Below are positions 9,013 through 18,062 of a DNA stretch of 64,000 nt, in pieces. The position numbers and the translations under genes were made by a program. Origin of the DNA: Fusobacterium perfoetens ATCC 29250 (GTDB lineage Bacteria > Fusobacteriota > Fusobacteriia > Fusobacteriales > Fusobacteriaceae). Numbering within the stretch: position 1 is the stretch's first letter; each line of letters starts with the position of its first letter. The notes under the pieces were generated by a model that was given only the letters and a program-made list of their open reading frames with translations, made no database searches and had not been told where the DNA came from. The stretch covers positions 151,138 to 215,137 of the forward strand of contig NZ_JHXW01000004.1 of the NCBI RefSeq assembly GCF_000622245.1. The letters run 5' to 3'.

Positions 9013-10302
9013 CTATATTATAATGCTTAAAATAATACTAAAAATAGTAGATGATATTAACGCTAAAGGGGTTCCTTTAAATAAAAGTTCTCCAAAAAGT
9101 CCATCTCTTTCTTCTTCTGTAGCAGCTCCTAATATCAAACTTCCTCCAGATGAGAAAGGAGAAATTGAAGTAGCTTGAGCACCAACTATTATTGCTACAA
9201 ATAAAATAGTAGGATTTAACTCTGTTGCTTCTGCTATTGATGGAACAATAGGGAATAGTGCTGGTGCTACAACACCTAAAGTACTACTAAATGAAGACAT
9301 TATTCCTCCTACAATACAAAGAATTATTGGTATTAAAAATTTTGGTATATTAGTTCCTATCCAACTAGAAAGTATTTCTATAGTTCCTGCTTTTATAGCC
9401 ACTGATATTAACATTCCTACACCACAAATCATAATAAGAGTATTCCATGGAACTTTTGCTATTATTTCTTTTTCTTTTCCTAATTTCATTAAAAATGCTA
9501 TTATTGTAAATATTATTGCTACTAAACCTATATCTAATTTTGAATTTATAAATTTTATAATTTCATTTGTTGGAAACATAGTATTTAATATAGGAAATAT
9601 TAAAACTAAAAATACCATTGTAAATATTAATTTTAATGTAGTCTTTTGTATTACATCAAATTTTTCTGGCACTTCAATATCTAAATTCTTATTCCCTGAC
9701 ATTTTATATTTATCTTTTAAAATTAAAATACTTAATACTACAATTGGTATTATAATAGTAGAAATAAAAATAGTTGTTGTATATGAAAAAGAATCTTGAT
9801 ATCCTGCATTTTCTATAAGTCCTTTAAAAATTATCCCACTAGCACTAGTCATAAAATTAGCCCCTGCTAAAGAACCATAATTTACAGCTAATGCTCCTGT
9901 TAATTTACTTAATCCTGTTCTTTCACATAATATTAATGTTAAAGGTCCAAAAAAAGCTAATACTGTAAAATATCCTGCCCCTAATCCTGCTATTAAAGTA
10001 GCTGAAAAGAAAATAGCAAATGGTAATAAATGTGGTACTTTTCTAGTCTTATATAACATATGTTGAGATAATTTTTCTAATGTTCCATTTGTCATTGGAA
10101 AGTTATAAAATAATGAAACTGAAAAAATAACAAAGAAAATTTTTATTGGCCACATAACTATTACTTTTGACGCACTTAGATCAAGCATAAAACATCCTAT
10201 TAAATAAGCAAACCCTATAGCAAAAAGGCCTGTATTTATTTTAGTTTTGTATCCTAAAGCAATAGATATAGCTATTGCTAAAACAATTAAAAAACTTATC
10301 AT
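9013..10302 (-). CDS. MatC/SLC13-like dicarboxylate or tricarboxylate transporter
   Basis: This is a 429 aa polytopic membrane protein with about a dozen hydrophobic segments. It is built as two repeats typical of the ion transporter superfamily; GLGAGYFTVLAFFGPL in the first half and SSFSSTLGVVAPALFPIVP in the second mark the paired substrate loops seen in MatC and SLC13 carboxylate carriers. The hydrophilic gap around residues 205-225 separates the halves. It lies 15 bases after the DUF6282 gene and 18 before the hydratase, so the three are one operon. It presumably imports the acid that the hydratase acts on. The exact substrate and coupling ion are not evident. Confidence 0.8.
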   Translation of the reverse strand: MISFLIVLAIAISIALGYKTKINTGLFAIGFAYLIGCFMLDLSASKVIVMWPIKIFFVIFSVSLFYNFPMTNGTLEKLSQHMLYKTRKVPHLLPFAIFFSATLIAGLGAGYFTVLAFFGPLTLILCERTGLSKLTGALAVNYGSLAGANFMTSASGIIFKGLIENAGYQDSFSYTTTIFISTIIIPIVVLSILILKDKYKMSGNKNLDIEVPEKFDVIQKTTLKLIFTMVFLVLIFPILNTMFPTNEIIKFINSKLDIGLVAIIFTIIAFLMKLGKEKEIIAKVPWNTLIMICGVGMLISVAIKAGTIEILSSWIGTNIPKFLIPIILCIVGGIMSSFSSTLGVVAPALFPIVPSIAEATELNPTILFVAIIVGAQATSISPFSSGGSLILGAATEEERDGLFGELLFKGTPLALISSTIFSIILSIII

Positions 10303-10316
10303 TAACTTTCCTCCTG

Positions 10317-11171
10317 TTATTCTATTCCTAATAATTTAGCTGCATTTTTTATTGTCATTATTTCTAATTCCTCTTTTGAAATACCTCTATCATATAAATA
10401 TTGCATATATTCTTCAAAAGCAATTTCCCAATTAGGATTTTCTACTTGTCCTCCATCTGTATCTACAATAATGTTATTACATCCAACTTTTTTTATAACT
10501 TCATAATTATCTTCTAAATTACTTTTGTAAACTCCTCCTCCCATAGGTTGAGCATAACATCTTTCTAAATAAACATCATATTCTTTAACTATTTTTATTT
10601 GATCTTCATGTGACATTCCAACAACCCAAAACTCTGGATGAGTAATTACAATTTTATTTAATCCCATTTCTTTAGCACGCTTTACTAAAATAAATATTTC
10701 CTCTGGTGAAATGTGTCCTGTTCCCAAAATAGCATCGTATTTTATTATAAGTTTTATAATTTCCTCTACTTCTGGTAAAACCCTCTTATTTTTATCTATA
10801 CATTTTATTCCACCAATTTTTCCATAAGCTTTCAAATGATTTTCTGCATATGTTGTTGGCATCCAAACAATTTTTGCTCCTAATTTTAAAGCTGTCTCTA
10901 CTGCAACTACATTAAATCCTCCCACTGCTGCATTTAACGTAATCCCACCAAACATTTGAAAATTGTTATCTCCATATACTTTCTTATTGTACTCATTCAC
11001 TAAATATGCTCTATCCATTGTAGTCCCATGATGAGTTTTTATTACTATTGCTCTTGCCCCTACTCTTCTTCCAGCTTCCATTAATTGAAAATCAGTATAT
11101 GCCCTTTCTCTAATATCAGGATGAGAATGTACATGTAAATCAATAACACCTTTTAATGAAACTTTATCCAT
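10317..11171 (-). CDS. DUF6282-type putative metal-dependent hydrolase
   Basis: This is a 284 aa protein with an amidohydrolase-like pattern: DLHVHSHPD at the N-terminus, then VIKTHHGTT, GTGHISPEE, ITHPEFW and VDTDGGQ, which supply the histidines and acidic residues of a metal site. I recognise it as the uncharacterised DUF6282 family; lactonase or similar hydrolase activity is only inferred from the motif order. The start at 11171 is chosen over a longer upstream ATG because GAGGAGG lies directly before it and because the longer form would run through the promoter. It is the first gene of the operon with the MatC-like carrier and the aconitase-family hydratase. Confidence 0.75.
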   Translation of the reverse strand: MDKVSLKGVIDLHVHSHPDIRERAYTDFQLMEAGRRVGARAIVIKTHHGTTMDRAYLVNEYNKKVYGDNNFQMFGGITLNAAVGGFNVVAVETALKLGAKIVWMPTTYAENHLKAYGKIGGIKCIDKNKRVLPEVEEIIKLIIKYDAILGTGHISPEEIFILVKRAKEMGLNKIVITHPEFWVVGMSHEDQIKIVKEYDVYLERCYAQPMGGGVYKSNLEDNYEVIKKVGCNNIIVDTDGGQVENPNWEIAFEEYMQYLYDRGISKEELEIMTIKNAAKLLGIE

Positions 11172-11187
11172 AAAAAACCTCCTCATT

Positions 11188-11240
11188 TTGTATACAATTA
11201 TTCTTTTATCCAATATAACATTTTTTTTTATATTTGTCAA
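11188..11240 (-). promoter_or_regulatory. promoter and TTGTATACAA operator of the DUF6282-carrier-hydratase operon
   Basis: On the minus strand, TTGACA (11240-11235) and TATATT (11217-11212) are 17 bases apart. A perfect palindrome TTGTATACAA (11197-11188) follows 14 bases after the -10, placing it at about +8 to +17 of the transcript. The sequence matches the general T-N-GTATAC-N-A form known for FadR-subgroup GntR repressors. The same arrangement is found before citD and tctC. Confidence 0.7.
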
Positions 11241-11280
11241 TAATCATTTATTTTTTGTATATTAATAGTTTTTTATAGAT

Positions 11281-11331
11281 AAAAAAAATACACCTTTCTT
11301 TTTAAATTTTAAAATAAAAAGTGTATTTTTT
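11281..11331 (-). terminator. intrinsic terminator after the reductase gene
   Basis: AAAAAATACAC pairs with GTGTATTTTT across a long AT-rich loop that can add further pairs. It lies 16 bases past the stop of the sulfite reductase gene on the minus strand. Confidence 0.65.
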
Positions 11332-11346
11332 ATAAAATTTTATTTT

Positions 11347-12903
11347 TTAAATTAAATATGGTTTTACTATATCTAAAAATTCTTCTTTATTTGTTGTTAA
11401 AAATTCCCTAAATGTAACTTTCTTTTCATTTAATTTACAGGCTATATCACCAATACATTTAGGAATTTCTCTCATTATTATTGTTCCTATTTTTTCTCCT
11501 AATTCAGTTTTTTCTCTACTAAATACTCCGCCTACATATAAATCAAAAACATCTTCAAGAACATCTCCAACTTTTCTTTTTCCTCCAGCAAAACCAATTT
11601 CATTAATTTGATGTCTTGCACAAGAATTTTGACAACCTGAAATATGAATAGATGGTAAATATTTTTCTTCAATATTATTTTCTTTTAAATAATCTAAAAT
11701 AGTAACTAATAATTTCTGACTTTGTTCAATTCCCATTTGACAAGTTGGAACTCCTATACAACTTACACTTTGCTGTACTTTATTCAACATTCTAATGTTC
11801 TTTGTTAATTCTAATAATTCTAAAGCTTGCTCTTCAGTAAGATTTCTTACATATATACTTTCTTTCATACTAAGTCTAGCTTCTGTATTAGGATTTTTAT
11901 CTAAAAATTTAACAATAGTTTTAAAAGAATTTGTTGGTAATTGACCATTTAAAGGGTGAACTACTACTGTATATAAATTATCTTGTCTTTGATGTAATAA
12001 ATAATCTGTTTCTTCTAATTTATGAGAATAACTTTCTAAAGTTTTAGATATTTCAATAGGAATATTTACATCTAATGATAATCTTTCTTTAACTTCTTTT
12101 AAATGCTTTTCATAGCATTCAAAAAATTCATTTATTCCCATACGTCTAGGAATGTATCTTGTTCTTGCTTTTGCTTTATTTTGATAATCTCCCTCAGCCA
12201 TAAATAATTGTGTCATAGCCTCTACATGATAAAGAATGTCTTTAGTTTCTATTAATTTATTATAATGAAGAGCTGGAGCTGGATTTCCGCCTAATCCCCC
12301 TGCTAAAAATACTCTAAAATAAGGTTTCCCTTCTTTTATAGTTGCCATAAATCCTAAATCATTTAAAGTACTATTACTTTCATCTACATCACTTGATGAA
12401 AAAGCAATTTTTAATTTTCTTGGTAATTTATAAGTCATTATTTGTCTCATTAAATATTTTCCAACTTCTAAAGCAAAAGGAGTAACATCAAAATACTCAT
12501 TTTTTTCTACTCCAGACATAACTGAAAGAGAAACATTTCTTGGAAAATTTCCTCCACCACCACGAGTATAAAGATTATTATCAATTGACTCTGACATTAT
12601 ATCACAAACATCATCTATTCCTAAATCATGAAGTTGAATAGCTTGTCTTGTTGTTAAATGTAAACGTTCTATAGAATATCTATCCAAGAAAGTATCTATT
12701 AATTTTAGATGTTCTAATGGTAAAATTCCAGAACTTGTGCGTAGTCTAATCATGAACTTTTCTCCACCACGTTGTGCATAAACCCCCATTCCACCTGATT
12801 TTCCTTTAAAATCACCTACAGATACTTCTTTATTTAAAAATCTATATCCTAATTCTCTAAAATCCTTTATTTCATCTTTTAATAGTTGATTATAATTATT
12901 CAT
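11347..12903 (-). CDS. siroheme nitrite/sulfite reductase
   Basis: This is a 518 aa haemoprotein of the nitrite/sulfite reductase family, with two ferredoxin-like half domains and the siroheme-[4Fe-4S] domain repeated. The four cluster cysteines are C382 and C388 (C-x5-C in SCIGVPTC) and C424 and C428 (C-x3-C in GCQNSC), as in assimilatory enzymes. Arginine-rich substrate segments RLRTSSG, LTTRQAIQ and TRGGGGNFPRN are present. Whether the substrate is sulfite or nitrite cannot be settled by eye. The ATG overlaps the stop of the GntR regulator gene (ATGA), so both are made from one mRNA and the regulator probably controls it. No siroheme synthesis genes are nearby. Confidence 0.88.
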   Translation of the reverse strand: MNNYNQLLKDEIKDFRELGYRFLNKEVSVGDFKGKSGGMGVYAQRGGEKFMIRLRTSSGILPLEHLKLIDTFLDRYSIERLHLTTRQAIQLHDLGIDDVCDIMSESIDNNLYTRGGGGNFPRNVSLSVMSGVEKNEYFDVTPFALEVGKYLMRQIMTYKLPRKLKIAFSSSDVDESNSTLNDLGFMATIKEGKPYFRVFLAGGLGGNPAPALHYNKLIETKDILYHVEAMTQLFMAEGDYQNKAKARTRYIPRRMGINEFFECYEKHLKEVKERLSLDVNIPIEISKTLESYSHKLEETDYLLHQRQDNLYTVVVHPLNGQLPTNSFKTIVKFLDKNPNTEARLSMKESIYVRNLTEEQALELLELTKNIRMLNKVQQSVSCIGVPTCQMGIEQSQKLLVTILDYLKENNIEEKYLPSIHISGCQNSCARHQINEIGFAGGKRKVGDVLEDVFDLYVGGVFSREKTELGEKIGTIIMREIPKCIGDIACKLNEKKVTFREFLTTNKEEFLDIVKPYLI

Positions 12904-13574
12904 TCTCTCTCCTTAACTTTATTATTTTTATTTCTAAAATATTGAATTGTTGATTCTTTTGCTTTAGCTAAATGTTTTCTGTTTATCTTTTTAGCTTTAT
13001 CTAATTCATTATTTTTAATACATTTTAATATTTCTATATGTTCAAGATAAGCTTCTTTCAATCTAATATCACTTTCTAAAGAACTTAATCTAAGTTTCCC
13101 TAAAATAAAAGTATAACTTTTTAAAATTTTAGTAGTAAAATCTAATTTACAATACTTATATAAAATTTTATTAAAATCAGAAAATAATTTTTTTAATTCG
13201 ATAACATTTGATATTTCAATATAAAATTTTGTTAAATTAATATTATTTTCTAATTCTAAAATTAAACTTTCAGTTGAATCTAATGAAAAAAGTCTATCAA
13301 ATATAATATCTTCAAGTGCCATCCTAATATCAAAAATTTCTTCAATTCTTTCTTCATTCATTTCCATAATTTTTATTCTTCCATTAGGCGTTCTTTCTAT
13401 AACTCCTTCAATTTCTAACTTTTTTATAGCTTCTCTTAAAGGAGTTCTACTAACATTTAGTTTTTCACATAATTCTAATTCAACTATTTTTTCTCCAAAT
13501 TCAAATTGTCCAGTCATAAATTGTTCTTTTAATTGAATATATATATTATCACTTATATTTGTTCTTTTTTGCAT
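12900..13574 (-). CDS. GntR-family regulator with FCD domain
   Basis: This is a 224 aa repressor-type regulator with an N-terminal winged helix (SRTPLREAIKKLEIEGVIER, about residues 37-56) and an all-helical C-terminal FCD ligand-binding domain, the FadR subgroup. Regulators of this type usually sense organic acids. It is the first gene of a two-gene operon with the sulfite/nitrite reductase, which it overlaps by four bases. It lies between the DUF6282/hydratase operon and the citrate lyase operon, both of which carry GntR-like TTGTATACA operators, so it is a candidate regulator for them. Its own promoter carries a different inverted repeat. Confidence 0.88.
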   Translation of the reverse strand: MQKRTNISDNIYIQLKEQFMTGQFEFGEKIVELELCEKLNVSRTPLREAIKKLEIEGVIERTPNGRIKIMEMNEERIEEIFDIRMALEDIIFDRLFSLDSTESLILELENNINLTKFYIEISNVIELKKLFSDFNKILYKYCKLDFTTKILKSYTFILGKLRLSSLESDIRLKEAYLEHIEILKCIKNNELDKAKKINRKHLAKAKESTIQYFRNKNNKVKERE

Positions 13575-13581
13575 AAACTAA

Positions 13582-13634
13582 CCCCGTTTTACATATTATA
13601 TTTACATTATACTTTAAAATGTAAAATATTGCAA
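13582..13634 (-). promoter_or_regulatory. promoter with TTTACAT inverted repeat before the GntR gene
   Basis: Minus strand: TTGCAA (13634-13629) and TATAAT (13611-13606) with a 17-base gap. An inverted repeat TTTACAT-N11-ATGTAAA spans the -10, and a further ATGTAAAA copy lies just downstream. Repeats placed like this are consistent with autoregulation of the GntR-reductase operon. Confidence 0.55.
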
Positions 13635-13642
13635 AATATATT

Positions 13643-13684
13643 AAAAAAGTAGGAAATCTTTAAAAATTATCTCCTACTTTTTTA
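13643..13684 (-). terminator. intrinsic terminator after citF
   Basis: AAAAAAGTAGGA pairs with TCCTACTTTTTT around an AT-rich loop, 15 bases beyond the citF stop on the minus strand. It separates the citDEF operon from the GntR operon. Confidence 0.82.
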
Positions 13685-13698
13685 TTTTTTCATTTATT

Positions 13699-15255
13699 TT
13701 ATTTAACTTGTCTTATTACATCTATAACTGTTCCATCTCTATATTCTATTATACCTACAATATTATCTCCAAATTGAGTTTTTTCAGGAATACCTGTTAA
13801 ATGTTCTACTTCTTCTTTTAATTCTCTCATTGTTTTTGTTTTAATTCCTACACTATCTAAAGCTTCTTGCAAATCCTTTCTCTTAGGATTTACACATACT
13901 CCTCTTTCTGTAACTAATATATCTACTGTTTCTCCTGGAGTAACCACATTTGTTACTTTATCTACAATTATAGGAATTCTCTTTCTCATTGTAGGTGCAA
14001 CAACTAAAGTTAATTTTGCTCCTGCTGCTGTATCTGGTGCTCCTCCTACAGCCCCCATTATCATTCCTGTTGACCCTGTTAAAGAATTTATATTAAACTC
14101 TTCATCAATTTCTGTTGCTGATAGTATCATTACATCTAATTGATGAGCTACACAAGATTTATTATGAGGATTTGCATACATTGAAGATGACATTTCTATA
14201 TGATTAGAATTTTTTGCTACTGAAGCTGCTGCTACACTATCAAAACTTTGTGTATCTAATATAACATCAAAATATCCCTCTTCTAATAATTCTACTAAAT
14301 ATCCTGTTGCTCCACCAGATACAAAAGAACCTTTTATCTCATTTTCTTTCATGTAATCTTTTAAAAATCTACATACTGCTAAAGATGATCCTCCTGAACC
14401 TGCTTGGAAAGAAAATCCATTTTTTATACTTCCTGTTGCTATTAAAACTTTTGCTGCATTTTCTGCTATTAATAATTCTTGAGGATTTTTAGTTATTCTT
14501 GTAGCTCCTGTAGCTATTTGTTCAGGGTCTCCTATTGAATCTACAACTACTACATAATCTGTATATATCATTGGAATAGATATTTTCTTTAAAGGAAAAT
14601 CCATTAAATTATCAGTTATTGCTACAACTTTTTCAGCATATTCAGCATCTACCATAGGATATCCCATAGCTCCAAATGCTGATTTTCCTTCACATCCATT
14701 CATATTTCCCATAGGGTCACATGCTGGAGCTGCTATAAAAGCTATATCTATTTTTAATTCTCCTGCTTCAATTGCTCTTCCTCTTCCACCATGTGTTCTA
14801 AATACTACAGGTTTTCCTAATATATTGTTTTTAGAAATTTCTTTTGCTATTTCTCCTCTAAGACCAGAGGTATTTATCCCAGTAACTACACCATTTCTTA
14901 TATGTTCTATTAAAGGTTCATGAGCTTTTGTTAAAGATGATGCTACTAGAGTAATATTTTTTATTCCCATATTTGCTATTTCATCCATAACCATATTTAA
15001 GACATAATCACCATTTCTTAAATGGTGATGAAATGAAATTGTCATTCCATCTTTAATTTCACATTTTTCTAGTGCTTCTCTTATTGATGCTACTATTTTA
15101 TTTTGACCTGGTTTAGAAAAAGATTTATTAGGAGAATATTTTTTTCCTGTTGGAATAGTCTCAAATGGTCCTACATAAGGTTTTACTTCTCCATATCCTT
15201 CTATATAATTAGGTATTTCTCTATTTACTTTATTTATTAATGTCTTTATTTCCAA
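13699..15255 (-). CDS. citF: citrate lyase alpha subunit (CoA-transferase type)
   Basis: CitF transfers the acyl-carrier thioester from acetyl-ACP to citrate, giving citryl-ACP and acetate. The 518 aa sequence is collinear with E. coli CitF: ISFHHHLRNGDYVLNMVMD near residue 75, SGLRGEIAKEIS, NMNGCEGKSAFGAMGYP, GSGGSSLAVCRFL, and IEYRDGTVIDVIRQVK at the C-terminus. The start is a TTG at 15255 with GGAG about ten bases upstream; no nearby in-frame ATG fits better. It is last in a citD-citE-citF operon. Because citramalate lyase uses homologous subunits and the cit accessory genes are missing here, citramalate or a related acid is an alternative substrate. Confidence 0.9.
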   Translation of the reverse strand: MEIKTLINKVNREIPNYIEGYGEVKPYVGPFETIPTGKKYSPNKSFSKPGQNKIVASIREALEKCEIKDGMTISFHHHLRNGDYVLNMVMDEIANMGIKNITLVASSLTKAHEPLIEHIRNGVVTGINTSGLRGEIAKEISKNNILGKPVVFRTHGGRGRAIEAGELKIDIAFIAAPACDPMGNMNGCEGKSAFGAMGYPMVDAEYAEKVVAITDNLMDFPLKKISIPMIYTDYVVVVDSIGDPEQIATGATRITKNPQELLIAENAAKVLIATGSIKNGFSFQAGSGGSSLAVCRFLKDYMKENEIKGSFVSGGATGYLVELLEEGYFDVILDTQSFDSVAAASVAKNSNHIEMSSSMYANPHNKSCVAHQLDVMILSATEIDEEFNINSLTGSTGMIMGAVGGAPDTAAGAKLTLVVAPTMRKRIPIIVDKVTNVVTPGETVDILVTERGVCVNPKRKDLQEALDSVGIKTKTMRELKEEVEHLTGIPEKTQFGDNIVGIIEYRDGTVIDVIRQVK

Positions 15256-15272
15256 TTTTATTCATCTCCTTA

Positions 15273-16157
15273 TTATTTTATAACTCCTGCAGCTTGTGCA
15301 AGTCTAACAACTCTTTCTGCTTTAGAAATTACAGGAATATCAACCATTTTTCCATCAACAGTAATAACTCCACCTTTACTAATGTCTGCTGCTTTAGCTG
15401 CTTCTACTATTCTTATAGATTTTTCTATTTCTTCTTTACTTGGAGTGAATACATCATGAACAACTTTTATTTGAGAAGGATGTATACAAGATTTACCAGC
15501 AAATCCCAAATTCATAGAAGATTTTACTTCATTTCTAAATCCTTCCATATCAGAAATATCGGCCCAAACTGTATCTATAGCATCAATTCCAGCTATTGAA
15601 GCAGCCATAACTACCATATTTCTAGCCATAAAAATCTCTGTACCTTCTTTTGTTCTAGAAGCTCCTAAACATCTAGTATAATCTTCTGCTCCAAAAGATA
15701 CACTAACTATTCTTGGAGAAGCAGTTACTATGTTTAAAACATTCATAACTGCCTTTGGAGTTTCTATAGAAGCTTGTATTTTACAAGAACCTATTTCTAT
15801 TCCATTTTCTCTTTCTATTTCTGTTAAAAGTTCATCTAATTCTTTTATTTGTTCTGGAGTTTCTGTCATAGCAAGTCTCATATTTCTAAGTCCTGCAGGA
15901 ACTAATACTTTAACATCATCTCTTCCAAATTCAGTATACAAAGGATTTATTCTTGCAAATATTTCAGTATCACCATAATCAACTACTTTTAAAGCTTCTG
16001 CTAATAAATCTCTTGCTGAATCTTTTTCCGAATACTTAACTGCATCTTCTAAATCAAAGATAACACAATCTGCTCCATATAAATGAGCAGTCACTAACAT
16101 TTTTGGATTAGTTGCTGGAGAAAACATCATTGTTCTTCTTGATCTTTTTATTTCCAC
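15273..16157 (-). CDS. citE: citrate lyase beta subunit
   Basis: CitE cleaves the acyl-carrier-bound citryl thioester to acetyl-ACP and oxaloacetate. The 294 aa protein is a HpcH/HpaI-type TIM barrel: RTMMFSPATNPKM at the N-terminus, CVIFDLEDAV, an arginine in IFARINPL, the metal-binding glutamate in IQASIETPKAV, VSFGAEDYTRCLG, and GKSCIHPSQIKVVHDVF near the C-terminus. All are typical. Its start overlaps the citD stop by one base, and citF follows 17 bases after it. It works only in complex with CitD and CitF. A citramalyl-type substrate is possible. Confidence 0.92.
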   Translation of the reverse strand: MEIKRSRRTMMFSPATNPKMLVTAHLYGADCVIFDLEDAVKYSEKDSARDLLAEALKVVDYGDTEIFARINPLYTEFGRDDVKVLVPAGLRNMRLAMTETPEQIKELDELLTEIERENGIEIGSCKIQASIETPKAVMNVLNIVTASPRIVSVSFGAEDYTRCLGASRTKEGTEIFMARNMVVMAASIAGIDAIDTVWADISDMEGFRNEVKSSMNLGFAGKSCIHPSQIKVVHDVFTPSKEEIEKSIRIVEAAKAADISKGGVITVDGKMVDIPVISKAERVVRLAQAAGVIK

Positions 16158-16420
16158 TATTTTTCCCCTCCATTCATTGCTCTTCTTACAGCTGTTCTTG
16201 TTCTTGCTTTTATTACAAAATCTAAAGCCCCAAAATCTTGAACTAATATTTTAGCATTTTTTATACTCATTTCTTCTATAACTTCCTTAACAGCTTTTTC
16301 CATTAATTTTCCAAACATTTTTTTTAATTTAGATTCAATAATAATTTCTATTCCTTCATGATTTAAATCAACAGTTACTAAAACATCTGAATCTTTTTCA
16401 TTGCCACAAATGCCAATCAT
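16157..16420 (-). CDS. citD: citrate lyase acyl carrier protein (gamma subunit)
   Basis: CitD carries the phosphoribosyl-dephospho-CoA prosthetic group on a serine and shuttles the acyl group between CitF and CitE. The predicted carrier serine is Ser11 in KDSDVLVTV, matching the family position. The 87 aa start at 16420 is chosen because AGGAGG lies eight bases before it; a longer frame begins further upstream but would include the operator. It is the first gene of citDEF. The genes that attach and acetylate the prosthetic group (citX, citG, citC) are not in the window. Confidence 0.9.
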   Translation of the reverse strand: MIGICGNEKDSDVLVTVDLNHEGIEIIIESKLKKMFGKLMEKAVKEVIEEMSIKNAKILVQDFGALDFVIKARTRTAVRRAMNGGEK

Positions 16421-16449
16421 TTTGTAGTCCTCCTTATATCTACTGTATA

Positions 16450-16502
16450 TTGTATACATCATATCTAATTATTATATTAAAATATTTTTCTTCTTTTGTC
16501 AA
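16450..16502 (-). promoter_or_regulatory. promoter and GTATAC operator of citDEF
   Basis: Minus strand: TTGACA (16502-16497), 17-base gap, TAATAT (16479-16474), then a palindrome core GTATAC (16457-16452) within ATGTATACAA, 16 bases after the -10. The order and spacing match those before the DUF6282 operon and tctC. Confidence 0.68.
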
Positions 16503-16519
16503 TCTTTTCTTTATTATTC

Positions 16520-16553
16520 TAAAATAAGAGAAAAATATTTTTCTCTTATTTTT
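16520..16553 (-). terminator. intrinsic terminator after tctA
   Basis: The perfect inverted repeat AAAATAAGAGAAAAA/TTTTTCTCTTATTTT lies seven bases past the tctA stop on the minus strand, with T-rich sequence on either side. It insulates tctCBA from citDEF. Confidence 0.82.
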
Positions 16554-16559
16554 ATTATT

Positions 16560-18059
16560 TTATTTATTTTTTTTATTAAATAATACCATTTTTATTAAAG
16601 GATACACTAACATAATAACACATACGCTTACTAAAATAGCTGTTATAGGTTTTGAAAATATTCCTATAAAATCTCCATTAGTTAAAGTATATGCTCTTCT
16701 AAAATTAGATTCACTCATTTGTCCTAATACCAAACCTAATACCAAAGCAGCTGAATTATATTTTAATTTTACAAAAAGATATCCTAATATCCCTGCTGTT
16801 GTCATTAATAATATGTCTCCTGTATTATTTTTTAAAGCATAGGCTCCAATAGTAGCAAGCATTATTATAACTGGTCCTAAAATAGTATAAGGTACTGCTA
16901 ATATTTTGGCAAATATTTTTGCTACCAACATTGCTACAATTACCATTACTATATTAGTTATAAACATTGATCCAAATACAGAAGCTAAATAGTCAGGTTG
17001 AGTTTTTACCAACAAAGGACCTATTTGTACTCCTTTTATTACCAAAGCTGTCATCATAATTGCTGCAGCATTACCTCCTGGAATTCCAAGAGATAATAAA
17101 GGAACCATAGAACCACCTGTTGCTGCATTATTAGCAGCTTCTGAAGCAACTATCCCATCTGCTATTCCTGTTCCTAATTTATCTGCTTTTTTATTTATTT
17201 TTTTTTCTATAGCATAAGATAAAAAAGATGCAATTGTAGCTCCAGCTCCAGGTAAAATTCCTACTATTGTTCCTAAAATGGAAGATCTTGTCATAGTTGC
17301 CTTTGTTTCCCATAATTCTTTAAAACTTGGTAAAACAGTTTTTACTTTTGCTTCTCCTTCTCCTGAAGTACTTTCTAATTTTTCTTTTTTCTTTCCAGTT
17401 TGTTTTAAAACTTCTGTTACAGCAAAAAGTCCAATCATTATAGGAATCATCTCAATTCCTGAAAGTAATGTAGAACTTCCCCAAGTAAATCTTGCGATTC
17501 CTAACATAGGATCCATTCCGATACATGCTAAAAATAACCCTAATAAACCAGAAATTAAAGTTTTTACTATATTATCACTATCAAGACAAGATAAAACTGA
17601 TAATCCTAAAAAAGATACTGCAAATAATTCAGAAGGTCCAAATTTTAATGCCACACTTGATAATTGTGGAGAAATTAAAGCCATTGCAAATGCTGCAACC
17701 ATTCCTCCTATTGCAGAAGCTACTAAAGAAAAACCTAAAGCTTTTCCAGCCTCTCCTCTTTGAGCCATTGGATATCCATCAAATGTTGTTGGAGCACTTG
17801 AAGGAGTTCCAGGTATTTTAAATAAAATAGCTGTTATTCCCCCTCCTGTAATAGAAGCACAATATACAGAAACTAAAAAAGCTATTGCTATAACTGGATT
17901 CATAGCATAAGCAAAAGGAAGAGCTAAGGCAACAGCCATTGAAGCACTAACACCAGGAAGAGCTCCAAAGATAACTCCTAATACTGTTCCAGCTGTTATC
18001 AATAAAAATGTACTTGGTACAAGTATAATTTTTAAACCTGAAAATAACAAATTAAACAT
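16560..18059 (-). CDS. tctA: tripartite tricarboxylate transporter, large membrane subunit
   Basis: TctA is the large membrane subunit of the periplasmic-binding-protein-dependent, ion-driven tripartite tricarboxylate transporter. It is 499 aa with about twelve helices. The family signature GALPGVSASMAVALALPF is at about residues 32-49, with GGGITAILFKIPGTPSSAPTT following and the internal repeat copy GILPGAGATIASFLSYA near residue 268. SLGIPGGNAAAI is also present. It follows tctB by three bases. Substrates of the family include citrate, tartrate and terephthalate; citrate or a related acid is likely given citDEF next door. Confidence 0.94.
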   Translation of the reverse strand: MFNLLFSGLKIILVPSTFLLITAGTVLGVIFGALPGVSASMAVALALPFAYAMNPVIAIAFLVSVYCASITGGGITAILFKIPGTPSSAPTTFDGYPMAQRGEAGKALGFSLVASAIGGMVAAFAMALISPQLSSVALKFGPSELFAVSFLGLSVLSCLDSDNIVKTLISGLLGLFLACIGMDPMLGIARFTWGSSTLLSGIEMIPIMIGLFAVTEVLKQTGKKKEKLESTSGEGEAKVKTVLPSFKELWETKATMTRSSILGTIVGILPGAGATIASFLSYAIEKKINKKADKLGTGIADGIVASEAANNAATGGSMVPLLSLGIPGGNAAAIMMTALVIKGVQIGPLLVKTQPDYLASVFGSMFITNIVMVIVAMLVAKIFAKILAVPYTILGPVIIMLATIGAYALKNNTGDILLMTTAGILGYLFVKLKYNSAALVLGLVLGQMSESNFRRAYTLTNGDFIGIFSKPITAILVSVCVIMLVYPLIKMVLFNKKNK

Positions 18060-18062
18060 ATA

